From Marinomonas ostreistagni (GTDB lineage Bacteria; Pseudomonadota; Gammaproteobacteria; Pseudomonadales; Marinomonadaceae): a stretch of DNA of 64,000 nt. The translations under genes and the position numbers were made by a program. A model generated the notes under the pieces. The model ran no database searches and had not been told where the DNA came from. It saw only the letters and a program-made list of their open reading frames with translations. Shown here in pieces: positions 7,520 through 15,544 of the stretch (the first letter of the stretch is position 1; each line of letters opens with the position of its first letter). The DNA is taken from positions 744,001-808,000 of the forward strand of contig NZ_JAFEKF010000001.1 of assembly GCF_016888445.1 (NCBI RefSeq), written 5' to 3'.

Positions 7520-8581
7520 CTAATCTGTGACAGGCAAGCCTGCGACGGCCTTTAGGATGCGTAAAAACGCTTCCACTGATTCAACCGCAGCAGATTCATG
7601 CATGGTGTGATAGCCCGTCGTTGGGATCTGTATGGTGGTGCCATCGACTAAGCCATTGGAGGCTGCAATGATACGGCCAAGTTCAGTACTACCAAGAGAC
7701 TGCGGCGCTTCGCCCACTTTGGCGGCTTTTTCATTTTCGGCTTCGACGTAGCGGTTTTTATACAGATAGCTGATGTCGTGGCGGCGGCACAGCTCTTCTA
7801 CCAATTGGGTACTTTCTTGGTTAAACGTAGCGTTGGCGTCTTTTTCGCGTAGCACGAGTAATTGTTGATTTGCCGTTTTCACGTCGGGGAACGGGCTGGT
7901 GTCGACCACAAACAAGCGGTTTGTGGAACCGCCAAAACGACGGAACCATTCTAGTAGATAGCGCCAGCTCTTACCGGCTTCTTCTTGTGCCGTGAAGAAG
8001 GCTGTGCCTTGAAAACCTTGGCTAAATAAATGCACCAGCGCTGCCGCAGTAATCACGTTGTCTAATTGACCTTCGAGGCGATCGTCATTTTGGCTTAACT
8101 GATCTTTAAAGGCGATCGGCGTGCCCGCCACGACACCTTCCAAACCACCGAGCTCAAAGATCAAGTTGTTGCGATATTCGCAAATGTAGGCCTTTTGAAT
8201 GGTGCCTTTACCGCGATACACCCCCGACCAAGGCTCGTAGGCGTATACCCGCTCTTGGTTATAGCGCTCGGTAACCTTGGTCATCAGTTGCTCAGAGACG
8301 GAGTTGTTGAGTAAGTCCGTGCGATTGGCTGAGACAAATGCCGCGTATTGAAACTCATTGGGGCCAGTGCAAACCAAGCCGTGACGATCTATGTGCGCTG
8401 AAAACATGGCGCTAAAAGGATCATTACCTTGTGCGACTAGTACGCCTTCATACCAAGTGACCTTAGCGCCGCGCTCTTCTAGCTCACGCTGTAAAACCCG
8501 AAAAAATGAATGCTCAGCGCCGACCACAGACGGTTGGCGAATCAGTAATTTGAGAATGTCGATAAACTCATTATTAGGCAT
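7520..8581 (-). CDS. M42/M20-like metallopeptidase
   Basis: A 353-aa protein with the signature residues of the co-catalytic zinc aminopeptidase fold: SAHIDRHG (metal His/Asp) near residue 60, GQLDNV (bridging Asp), AQEEAGK (catalytic Glu-Glu), VVDTSP (metal Asp) and YHTMHE (metal His) near the C-terminus. No signal peptide is seen, so it is probably a cytoplasmic aminopeptidase-like enzyme. It resembles M42 (glutamyl/deblocking aminopeptidase) more than M20. It is a single leftward gene; the 215-bp gap upstream (8582-8796) shows no clear element. The natural substrate cannot be told from sequence. Confidence 0.75.
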   Translation of the reverse strand: MPNNEFIDILKLLIRQPSVVGAEHSFFRVLQRELEERGAKVTWYEGVLVAQGNDPFSAMFSAHIDRHGLVCTGPNEFQYAAFVSANRTDLLNNSVSEQLMTKVTERYNQERVYAYEPWSGVYRGKGTIQKAYICEYRNNLIFELGGLEGVVAGTPIAFKDQLSQNDDRLEGQLDNVITAAALVHLFSQGFQGTAFFTAQEEAGKSWRYLLEWFRRFGGSTNRLFVVDTSPFPDVKTANQQLLVLREKDANATFNQESTQLVEELCRRHDISYLYKNRYVEAENEKAAKVGEAPQSLGSTELGRIIAASNGLVDGTTIQIPTTGYHTMHESAAVESVEAFLRILKAVAGLPVTD

Positions 8582-8796
8582 AGGTGTGTTGCTGTCTCAG
8601 TATTAGCGGAAGTTTTGATCATAGAAGTTTTTCTAGGATTTAACAGTAAATACTTACCATGGAGATGTAAAAAAGCGAGCAGCCAATGCCTCTAACTTAG
8701 CCCTGACGCAAACAGGCTGTTGCTAGACGAGCTTGGAATGCGGCCAGTCTTAGCCTTAAGTTATAATGGATGGACATTCATATTAGCTATTAGGTC

Positions 8797-9168
8797 GTGG
8801 TTTTGGGTTTTTTAAAGAACTGGAATACAGCCGGTAAAATCGGTTATGTCATGCACAAGTTGACGGTCGAGCAGGGTGCGCCAATCAAAGAAGGGGCGTG
8901 TCACAGTGTGGTAAGAGCCTATGGCTGGAAGCAAACCACCTTGTTGGTCGACGAGATGAAAGAGCGTCTCGATGAGTTTGAGACTTATCGTGTCGTCGCC
9001 AAGATGATTGCTTATTATGTGTATGGTCGAGAGCTGGGCGGTCAACACGCTCAAGAAGCAGCGTATGACTTCTTGCAAGGCACTGGCGCGCTTAATGACT
9101 TGGATTGGAACGACACGAGCGATCCAGTGGTGGCAAAAGTGTTGGCCCAGCAGCAAGCGCAAAGCTGA
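8797..9168 (+). CDS. Hypothetical protein, 123 aa
   Basis: Not recognised. A small, soluble, helix-rich protein (no signal peptide or membrane helix). It includes VKE-like charged helices (LLVDEMKERLDEFETYRVVAKMIAYYVYG) and an acidic C-terminus. The start codon is GTG or the TTG two codons later; neither has a strong ribosome binding site, so the N-terminus is uncertain. It is convergent with the App1-family gene, 9 bp apart. Confidence 0.65.
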   Translation: MVLGFLKNWNTAGKIGYVMHKLTVEQGAPIKEGACHSVVRAYGWKQTTLLVDEMKERLDEFETYRVVAKMIAYYVYGRELGGQHAQEAAYDFLQGTGALNDLDWNDTSDPVVAKVLAQQQAQS

Positions 9169-9177
9169 GCCAACGGC

Positions 9178-10302
9178 TTATTGCTGTTGCTGTGCTTGGT
9201 AATCCTGCTCAGTATCTTGCTTAACCTGTTGAGCGGCTTCTTCGGTTACTAAGCCTAGAGACTGAGCGTGCTCAACCGCGTCGTTAGCGTCTTGAATAAA
9301 GGCAAAGGGTACGCCGCATTCGGCATACTTTTTGACTGCAGTGGTCACTTTTTCAGGACGTGAGTCGGGGTTGAGATCACGGATGTACACGGCAAGAATC
9401 CTGTTGGGGTACGCTTGAGCGATTTGTAGATAGGCGTATATGTCCCTTTGGCCTGAGTCACCAATCAAGATCAGCTTCAGATTTGGATAGGTCTTCAAAA
9501 TCGTTTCGATGCGACCCGTCTTATAGCTTTCATGCCCACTTTTAATCCAGCGATCTTCACGCAGGCCAAAGTCTTTAAGTAGCACGGGGCCTTTGGGGAG
9601 CTTGTTGATGGCGATAAAGTCAACGATCAGATCGTAAATGTTCCAAGGACTGCTAGACACATAGTAAAAAGGGTTATTGGCCTGCCCCGATGCGCCTTTG
9701 TGCAAGGCATTATAAAACTCCGACGTGCCTGGCATCAGGGTTCGGCTGTGGGCGTTATTGAGTAGCACAGTTTTGGTGTGTTTAAGGAAGCTCGTGGCGC
9801 CAGTGTGCATGATGGTATCGTCTACATCGCTGACCACGCCAAATTCAGCGCTGGCGTCAGGTATCGATACTTCGGCAATGGTGTAGGGCTCGGCTTTACG
9901 GATGCCGGTCTCTGCAGGCTGCAGCGTGACCTGTGTCCAAGGCTGATGCACGCCATTTTTAGGCGGCGTGGGCCAGCGGTAGTGGAAGTAGCCATGGCTA
10001 TCGGTATAAACATTGCGTTTGTCACGGCCAAGGGTGAGCTGGATTTCTGTAAAAGGGATCTCGGCGCTGCAGTAACGACGTAACATGTGCACTAAATTTT
10101 TCCAGTGACTGTCTTCTAGATGTCCTTGTACGCCTTTGGCCTCCAGTAGACGACCCGCTACCCATAATTCATCTTTAGTGCCGTATGTCATATAAGGCTC
10201 GACGATCACCGGCGAATAGCCACGCCAACGCTTGAGTCGATGCTTTAATTTGTCGTAGCGTCGTCCTGAGCGATAGATCCATTTACGAGCAGTGCGGTGC
10301 AT
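9178..10302 (-). CDS. App1-family phosphatidate phosphatase (DUF2183)
   Basis: A 374-aa protein of the App1/DUF2183 family, Mg-dependent phosphatases of HAD-like fold (yeast App1 acts on phosphatidate). The DxDxT nucleophile motif is SDVDDT near residue 159; later HAD-like blocks are YYVSSSPWN (Ser motif), a Lys-containing segment (LKDFGLREDRW...KSGHESYK) and LIGDSGQRD (acidic metal motif). The N-terminal about 150 residues form the beta-rich part typical of the family. The C-terminus is Gln-rich. No signal peptide. Bacterial substrates are not established. Confidence 0.85.
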   Translation of the reverse strand: MHRTARKWIYRSGRRYDKLKHRLKRWRGYSPVIVEPYMTYGTKDELWVAGRLLEAKGVQGHLEDSHWKNLVHMLRRYCSAEIPFTEIQLTLGRDKRNVYTDSHGYFHYRWPTPPKNGVHQPWTQVTLQPAETGIRKAEPYTIAEVSIPDASAEFGVVSDVDDTIMHTGATSFLKHTKTVLLNNAHSRTLMPGTSEFYNALHKGASGQANNPFYYVSSSPWNIYDLIVDFIAINKLPKGPVLLKDFGLREDRWIKSGHESYKTGRIETILKTYPNLKLILIGDSGQRDIYAYLQIAQAYPNRILAVYIRDLNPDSRPEKVTTAVKKYAECGVPFAFIQDANDAVEHAQSLGLVTEEAAQQVKQDTEQDYQAQQQQ

Positions 10303-10455
10303 GATAAGTCCTTGGTTATCAAGTCATTAGAAGTGTAAAGAGGCTAACAGATACACGACTCTTAGTAAAAACATGACAACCTACGCGCGATGGCAGTCAT
10401 CGGTTTTCAATAAGAGTACTATGATTCAACAGTATTATAACGGATTGGAAATTAT

Positions 10456-11064
10456 ATGAATGTTGCTACTCAAGAGCTAGGTACGCGCGAGCTTTATCAG
10501 CTATTAGTCAACGGCGTGACGCCGCGCCCCATTGCTTGGATCAGTACTGTTTCAGATGATGGCATCGATAATCTAGCACCGTATTCGTTTTTTAACGTCG
10601 TCAGTGTCAATCCGCCCGTACTAAGCTACACCCAAGTGAACCCTCAAAGCGGTGTTGATAAAGACACTCTGCAAAATTTAGAAGCCAATGGCGAATGTGT
10701 AGTGCACATCGTTAGTGAGCATACGCTTGAGAAAATGAATCAGAGCTGTGCTTCTTTGCCACTTGATCAAAGCGAGTTTGAGTTTGCCGACATTGCCAGC
10801 GAGCCGAGTCTCTCTGTGGCGCCGCGCTCAGTGAGCGATGCTTGGGTGCGTTATGAGTGTACGTTACGAGACGTCGTACGTATTTCCGCTGAGCCGGGCG
10901 GTGGCACCATGGTGTTGCTGGATGTTAAACAAGTCGTCATCAATGATGAACTGCTTAACGATGGCAAGATCGACCAGCATAAATTAAACGCCGTCGGCAA
11001 AATGGGTGGTGATTTTTACAGCTTTACCCATGAATTAACGGCGCTGTCACGACCAACGATATAA
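10456..11064 (+). CDS. Flavin reductase-like (FMN-binding split barrel) protein
   Basis: A 202-aa protein of the flavin reductase/FMN-binding split-barrel family (DIM6/NTAB type). The family start pattern TPRPIAWISTVSDDGIDNLAPYSFFN is present in residues 20-46, then VSVNPPVL and a Thr-Asn-type substrate region. Likely binds FMN and acts in the cytoplasm, but whether it reduces free flavin or another substrate is unknown. It is a single gene with its own strong terminator. The 153-bp gap before it shows nothing clear. Confidence 0.82.
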   Translation: MNVATQELGTRELYQLLVNGVTPRPIAWISTVSDDGIDNLAPYSFFNVVSVNPPVLSYTQVNPQSGVDKDTLQNLEANGECVVHIVSEHTLEKMNQSCASLPLDQSEFEFADIASEPSLSVAPRSVSDAWVRYECTLRDVVRISAEPGGGTMVLLDVKQVVINDELLNDGKIDQHKLNAVGKMGGDFYSFTHELTALSRPTI

Positions 11065-11099
11065 CTAAAAAGGGAGCGTACAGAGCGCTCCCTTTTTAG
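11065..11099 (+). terminator. Terminator after the flavin reductase-like gene
   Basis: A 14-bp perfect stem (arms 11065-11078 and 11086-11099) enclosing 7 nt, with a T-run in the right arm. It starts directly after the stop codon. The gap from here to 11348 holds no gene that I can support, only a good ribosome binding site at its end. Confidence 0.8.
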
Positions 11100-11348
11100 T
11101 GTGGCGGCTCTTAGCTAATTAGTCGCGCTTAGGCTCACCTTAGCGGAGGCGCACCTCGTCAGACACCAGTGCTGCACACTCGTGCTAGAAGTGTTCATTA
11201 AAGTAAACACTGCTGAGCAAATTTGTAGTCCATTGGCAGGCTAATCAAAGTGGGATACCTTCGAGAATGTCAGGACTTAAAGCGAAGTAATATTTATCTA
11301 TTTCGTTTTAGGCGAACGCTTAGCAAATGAATATAGGAAGGATGAACC

Positions 11349-11672
11349 ATGGAAAACTACGTAATTGCTACCAATGCGGAAAACAAACTAGAAGCGTTTT
11401 ACATTGATGAGTCAGGTACTGTAATGCACACATGGCAGCTAGATACTGCGAGCAAGACGGACTGGTCGAAACCACAACCTCTGCTTGGTACTTGTAATCG
11501 TAGTGGAAGCAATGAGCCGCTAGAGGGCGCGGTACGTGTTGAAGCGTGCACGGACCACAATGGCTTAATTCAGGTGGTGGCTTACAAGTCAGAAGGTGGT
11601 GAGGGCGCTTATTACATTTGTTATCAAACGCCAGGCTTCTGGAATGGTTGGACTAAAATCACTCAAGAGTGA
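11349..11672 (+). CDS. Small two-blade lectin-like (half beta-propeller) protein
   Basis: A 107-aa protein with no signal peptide. It contains two similar units of about 40-45 residues: NKLEAFYIDESGTVMHTWQ...WSKPQPL and GLIQVVAYKSEGGEGAYYICYQT...WNGWTKI. Each has four short beta-strands and ends in an aromatic W-x-x-(W/P) corner, as in blades of tectonin/PLL/AAL-type sugar-binding propellers. Ralstonia RSL is a known lectin of similar length and two blades that trimerises to a six-blade propeller; the likeness here is structural inference, not a sequence match. AGGAAGGA (11335-11342) lies 6 nt before the ATG, so it should be well translated. It is monocistronic. Confidence 0.6.
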   Translation: MENYVIATNAENKLEAFYIDESGTVMHTWQLDTASKTDWSKPQPLLGTCNRSGSNEPLEGAVRVEACTDHNGLIQVVAYKSEGGEGAYYICYQTPGFWNGWTKITQE

Positions 11673-11721
11673 GTAGATCCTTCGCATATCCAAGAGCGGT
11701 ATGGGCGAAAAGTATTGCAAA

Positions 11722-11744
11722 GGCCAGCTAAGCTGGTCTTTTTT
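11722..11744 (+). terminator. Terminator after the lectin-like gene
   Basis: A 7-bp stem (GGCCAGC / GCTGGTC, one G-U pair) with a 3-nt loop is followed by TTTTTTG then TATCT. It is copy 4 of the recurring terminator family. Confidence 0.75.
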
Positions 11745-11889
11745 GTATCTAATATGTGACACACATAGCTTATATGACGGTTTAGTGATCAATTCGTTAA
11801 AGATATTGTAAGTTGTAGGCTTGAATTGTGTAATTAATCGTTTGGTATTATGATAGCGCGGTTTTTTTGATCTCTATAAAGGGAATTAT

Positions 11890-12684
11890 ATGTCTAAACC
11901 TCTTTACGCAAAGCAATGGCGCCTGTTGCCTTTGTTTTTGTATAACCTAGCCGCCATCTTGCTATTGCTATCATGGCTTTGGCCCACCACGCGTGCCCTT
12001 TGGGATGCGTTCGATAATCGTCTTTTTACCATGCTTAATAGTCCACTAGAGCAAAGCCAGAGTTGGGCTTTAGTTTGGGCGGTTGGTAGTGTGCGTTTGA
12101 CGGACATTGCGGTCGGCATCGTGATGCTGACGTTCTTTTTGCGTGGCAGTAAAATTTTCTCAGGCGAACAATTGCGCCACGCGTTTATTGGCTTCTTCGT
12201 ATTACTGATCGCGATGCTGCTTATTCGTGTGGGTTTTACCGCCATGAGTGAGCATTTCAACTGGGGGCGCCCAAGCCCATCGATGATCTTCCCAGATGCC
12301 ATTCGTATGAGTGAAATGTTCCCAGGTTGGGTAGCGCTGGGTCTAAAAGACTCGTCCGGCCAAAGTTTTCCAGGGGATCACGCTTCGGTGGTGTTTCTTT
12401 GGGCGCTTAACTTAAGCCTGTTTGCCAGTGGTTGGCGCCGACTGTTGGTATGGTCTCTGGCCGGTGCCTTTATGATGCCACGTTTAGTAGCGGGTGCTCA
12501 CTGGGGATCTGATGATTTTGTTGGTGGCCTACTGATCAGTCTATTGACTATTGGCTGGGCGTGCTACACACCGTTTTTAGGTGTTGTTGAAGGCTGGTTA
12601 GTTAGAAAGCTCACACCTATTTTTAATGCTTTCGGTCGTTTTATGCCGTTTAGCTGGTTCCAGTTTTTTAACCCTAAAACCTAG
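11890..12684 (+). CDS. PAP2-family membrane phosphatase (lipid phosphatase/LpxT-like)
   Basis: A 264-aa polytopic membrane protein with the three phosphatase motifs of the PAP2 superfamily: GRPSP (motif 1), SFPGDHAS (motif 2, catalytic His) and RLVAGAHWGSDD (motif 3). About five to six membrane helices. Family members dephosphorylate undecaprenyl pyrophosphate, phosphatidate or lipid A. The FPGDHAS form and the long insert between motifs 1 and 2 resemble lipid A phosphatases/LpxT, but this is only suggestive. Single gene, own terminator. Confidence 0.82.
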   Translation: MSKPLYAKQWRLLPLFLYNLAAILLLLSWLWPTTRALWDAFDNRLFTMLNSPLEQSQSWALVWAVGSVRLTDIAVGIVMLTFFLRGSKIFSGEQLRHAFIGFFVLLIAMLLIRVGFTAMSEHFNWGRPSPSMIFPDAIRMSEMFPGWVALGLKDSSGQSFPGDHASVVFLWALNLSLFASGWRRLLVWSLAGAFMMPRLVAGAHWGSDDFVGGLLISLLTIGWACYTPFLGVVEGWLVRKLTPIFNAFGRFMPFSWFQFFNPKT

Positions 12685-12710
12685 TATTGCCGGAAAGTGT
12701 TATAGATAGC

Positions 12711-12739
12711 AAAAAGCCAGCGTAACAGCTGGCTTTTTT
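12711..12739 (+). terminator. Terminator between PAP2 and ComFB genes
   Basis: An 11-bp stem (AAAAAGCCAGC / GCTGGCTTTTT) with a 6-nt loop, then GTGTCT. It is copy 5 of the recurring family. The A-run may let it also end the leftward ComFB transcript. Confidence 0.82.
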
Positions 12740-12758
12740 GTGTCTGGAGCGTGCCAAA

Positions 12759-13025
12759 TCAGTCTCGATCGTTCACTTGATCAAGGAATTCGATCGCCTC
12801 TTGTACGGCTTTAGAGACTTTTAGGTTCATATTGGCGCGTTCGGCACGGGTTAAGAAGAACGCCGTGTCGACATCATGGCGTACGTACTTTGGTGGTAAG
12901 TTATTTAGCGCAATACAGCAAAGGTCTGCGAGGTAATCTGAATCTTTACGATACAAACCTTCTGCTTCAAAGTGTTCAAAAAGCAATTTTTCGTAATAGT
13001 TGCGGTACTCATTAACGAGGGGCAT
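12759..13025 (-). CDS. ComFB-family protein, paralogue 1
   Basis: An 88-aa protein of the ComFB (late competence development) family. The core DYLADLCCIALNNLPPKYV-(R)HDVDTAFFLTRAERANM contains the family's Asp, Cys-Cys and NxLPPxYV residues. ComFB proteins have been reported as cyclic (di)nucleotide receptors in other bacteria; whether this one binds any is not known. It is nearly identical in its core to the protein at 13365-13640, so the two are recent paralogues separated by an RRM gene. All three genes point left and are 29 and 70 bp apart. Confidence 0.82.
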   Translation of the reverse strand: MPLVNEYRNYYEKLLFEHFEAEGLYRKDSDYLADLCCIALNNLPPKYVRHDVDTAFFLTRAERANMNLKVSKAVQEAIEFLDQVNDRD

Positions 13026-13054
13026 GGCTGTCTCTCACTATCGGCATCAGTTTG

Positions 13055-13294
13055 CTAGTTTTGGGCGTGCTTTACACGGATCTTGCTGTCATCAATATTG
13101 GCATGATGCAGTGCTTTTAGTGCTTGGGTGGCTGCTTTGTCATCAGGTATTTCGACAAAAGCAAAGCCCTTCGAAAGACCTGTTTCTTTATCTAAGACGA
13201 GTGTGCATTCGGTAACATTGCCGTATTCAGAAAATAAAGAAAGAATTTGAGCTTCAGTGGTGGTGCGAGCAAGATTGCGAACTAACAATTTCAT
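13055..13294 (-). CDS. Small RRM RNA-binding protein
   Basis: A 79-aa single RNA-recognition-motif protein. RNP2 is LLVRNL at residues 3-8 and RNP1 is KGFAFVEI at about 42-49, both with the aromatic residues needed for base stacking. There is no glycine-rich tail. Bacterial single-RRM proteins are often linked to cold response or RNA turnover, but targets are unknown. It sits between two ComFB paralogues in a probable leftward transcript. The ribosome binding site (AAGG) is rather far from the ATG (about 12 nt). Confidence 0.88.
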   Translation of the reverse strand: MKLLVRNLARTTTEAQILSLFSEYGNVTECTLVLDKETGLSKGFAFVEIPDDKAATQALKALHHANIDDSKIRVKHAQN

Positions 13295-13364
13295 AGTAAT
13301 AGTTGACCTTTATAATAAGAGGGCATTATGTCAGTTATTTATGACCAAACCAAGCTAACAGTGA

Positions 13365-13640
13365 TCAGTATTGACTTAGTCGTGCGCTCTCATGATCTAG
13401 CATGTCCATCGCATCTTTAACGGCGCGGCTGACATTGATATTCATACTGGCACGCTCAGCTCGCGTTAAGAAAAATGCCGTGTCGACATCATGACGTACA
13501 TATTTAACCGGAAGGTTGTTTAAAGCAATGCAGCACAGGTCAGCTAGATAGTCGGTGTCCTTGGTTAGAAGGTTTTGGCTTTCTAAATATTCAAACAGTA
13601 CTTTTTCGTAGTAGTTGTGAAACTCTTCTGCAATATTCAT
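13365..13640 (-). CDS. ComFB-family protein, paralogue 2
   Basis: A 91-aa ComFB-family protein from the ATG at 13640. GAGG 5 nt upstream supports this start over the GTG at 13646. It shares DYLADLCCIALNNLP and KYVRHDVDTAFFLTRAER with paralogue 1 and differs mainly at the two ends. It is first in the leftward group ComFB2-RRM-ComFB1. The 341-bp gap upstream (13641-13981) is AT-rich and contains the porin's terminator. Confidence 0.82.
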   Translation of the reverse strand: MNIAEEFHNYYEKVLFEYLESQNLLTKDTDYLADLCCIALNNLPVKYVRHDVDTAFFLTRAERASMNINVSRAVKDAMDMLDHESARLSQY

Positions 13641-13870
13641 AGGCACCTCATTTGAAACTGGCTATCTATTAAAGATAGCAGCTGTTTATAACGCACGCTG
13701 CCAGTCATGGAAAAATTTCGTCCTTGGTTAACCAACTAAAAATCACATCAATAATAACTGTATAAAATTACTTTAAATATCTTTTATGTTTAAGTTCGTA
13801 ACCCTAATTCCCGATTTGGACGCTTAAAAAATGTGTGGGCTGGAGGGTGAGCGGCTAATTAAAAGCTGAA

Positions 13871-13906
13871 GAAAAAAATCGGGAGTGCCAGTCAAGCACT
13901 CCCGAT
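13871..13906 (-). terminator. Terminator of the porin gene
   Basis: An 11-bp perfect stem (arms 13878-13888 and 13896-13906) with a 7-nt loop; on the minus strand it is followed by seven T (complement of 13871-13877). Two smaller dyads lie between it and the porin stop: CTCCC-TAA-GGGGAG near 13934-13947 and GTTATCC-GA-GGATAAC at 13962-13977, possibly stabilising the 3' end of an abundant mRNA (inference). Confidence 0.8.
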
Positions 13907-13981
13907 CCAAAAAGAAAGGTCGATTTATAAACGCTCCCTAAGGGGAGGTGAGAGCGTTAAAGTTATCCGAGGATAACGGTA

Positions 13982-15130
13982 TTAGAAGCTGTATTTAGCT
14001 GAGTACATTAGGCGAGTCGCATCACCGTCATCACCGTTGTATTCTTCAACGTCGAAGTGTGCAAGCTCAACACCCATCATTACGTTCTCAACTGGGTACC
14101 ACATGTAGTTAACAAATACGTTTGTGTTACGTTCGTGGTTATCAGCAACAGTACCTAGGTCATCATTCATATCATCTAGGTCCATTTTCACAGTACCGTA
14201 AACGATATTGAAGTCACCTTCGCCGATCTTAGTTGATAAACCGATAGATCCGCCGTAAGCAGAAACAGTTTCTAGATCATTGCCATCCAAGTAAGCATCA
14301 GTACCACCGAAGTTACCGCCAGAACGGTATAGGTAACCGTTTGCACCATCAGAGTAGTTAACAACTGCATGAAGAGTTACGCCGCCCATGTCAACATCAA
14401 CACCTGTGAAGGCGCCAAAGCCCATTGCTGAGTCATCTTGTGCACCAGTGTCATTGGTCAATTGACGCAAAAGACCTGCCGCAACAAAGTTTACATTATC
14501 GCTAGCTGAACCTTCGTAACGTGCTGTGAAAACAGGCATAGATGAACGCGCGTTGCCATCATTAGAATCTTCACCATCGTCGTCGTATGTCGCAACGTCA
14601 ATGTTAGGGTAGTAATCTTCCTCAAGTGCTACCGAGAAACCACCTGTTGTGTAACGAACCTGTGTAGTACGGTCTTGCACACCAGGAGCGCCGGCAGATG
14701 AGTCAAAATCTAGAGTAGGCGTCCAGCCTGTCCAGCTATTGTAGTTAGACCAAGTTTTACCAATAGTCCAGTTTTCAAACGAGCCGTAGGCTTGACGTAG
14801 ACGGAAGTTACCGCCGCGGAAGTCGCCTTCTAGCACGGTTTTAACACCATTGGCATGCGTTACTGCAACACCTAGACGAGATTGGTCTGCATCGGCATCG
14901 AAGTGGCCATCACGAGTGTCACCGCCACCAGTAGTAATGCCGCTGAATTGGCCCGCTTGCGTAGAGCTGCTTAGGTTCTCATCAAGGTCGTAAGCGGCAT
15001 TCATTTGTGCGAAACCGTAAACTTCCGCTTTAGCGTCACCCACTTCAAATTCTACCGCTTGTGCTACCTGCGTAAGCGCGAAACCTGAGACTGCTACACC
15101 TAGTACCAAATACTTCTTGGATTTGATCAT
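13982..15130 (-). CDS. Outer-membrane porin, DcaP-like
   Basis: A 382-aa outer-membrane beta-barrel with a clear signal peptide (cleavage near AQA|VEFEV) and a C-terminal Phe in YSAKYSF, the recognition end for barrel assembly. The mature N-terminus AEVYGFAQMNAAYDL and the SRLGVAV, LRQAYGSF and TIGKTWSNY blocks fit the DcaP-like/trimeric porin group. Very acidic loops (DDDGEDSNDG, NGDDGDAT) suit a saline habitat. It is monocistronic with a long AT-rich upstream region (15131-15544) that must hold its promoter. Substrate unknown; DcaP members take up small organic acids or peptides. Confidence 0.85.
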   Translation of the reverse strand: MIKSKKYLVLGVAVSGFALTQVAQAVEFEVGDAKAEVYGFAQMNAAYDLDENLSSSTQAGQFSGITTGGGDTRDGHFDADADQSRLGVAVTHANGVKTVLEGDFRGGNFRLRQAYGSFENWTIGKTWSNYNSWTGWTPTLDFDSSAGAPGVQDRTTQVRYTTGGFSVALEEDYYPNIDVATYDDDGEDSNDGNARSSMPVFTARYEGSASDNVNFVAAGLLRQLTNDTGAQDDSAMGFGAFTGVDVDMGGVTLHAVVNYSDGANGYLYRSGGNFGGTDAYLDGNDLETVSAYGGSIGLSTKIGEGDFNIVYGTVKMDLDDMNDDLGTVADNHERNTNVFVNYMWYPVENVMMGVELAHFDVEEYNGDDGDATRLMYSAKYSF

Positions 15131-15544
15131 AATTTTTGTTCCTTTTGTGTTCTTAATTGTTCCGGTTTGTTTGTTCCATTTCTGTTTTTTTATTTCTAGA
15201 AATTTACAAACACATCAACAACATATCACGCTTATTTTGCTTTCGCCAATAGAATTTCATAGAAAATTCATATGGTTGTAATCTTTTCTGATCAAACGAA
15301 TTTATTATCTATGTGTAAATTAATGGTTAATAGCTGCACAGTTTTTTACTAAATACGAGCAAAAAGCCATCAAAATACAGTGATTTTCTAGCATTTGTGC
15401 GCATTTTGAGCATATTTGTATCATTAGAGTCGTAAGCTCTAAGGCTTACTAGTTACCTGCACAAAAGTTAATTATTTTTTCATGCTAATGGTTTTTTAGA
15501 TGGGTACACTGAACTAAATCTGTTACTAGATAAGGAAGTCCATT
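15131..15544. other. AT-rich divergent intergenic region, porin / DedA
   Basis: A 414-bp gap between the divergent porin and DedA genes. It is strongly AT-rich with many short T and A runs. I see no gene, strong hairpin or operator that I can name. The promoters of both flanking genes must lie here. TAAGGAAG (15531-15538) is the ribosome binding site of the DedA gene. Confidence 0.5.

Noticed and set aside
8762..8767. TATAAT as promoter of the 123-aa gene
   Set aside because: A good -10 by sequence, but I find no -35 at 16-19 bp, so the promoter is not supported.
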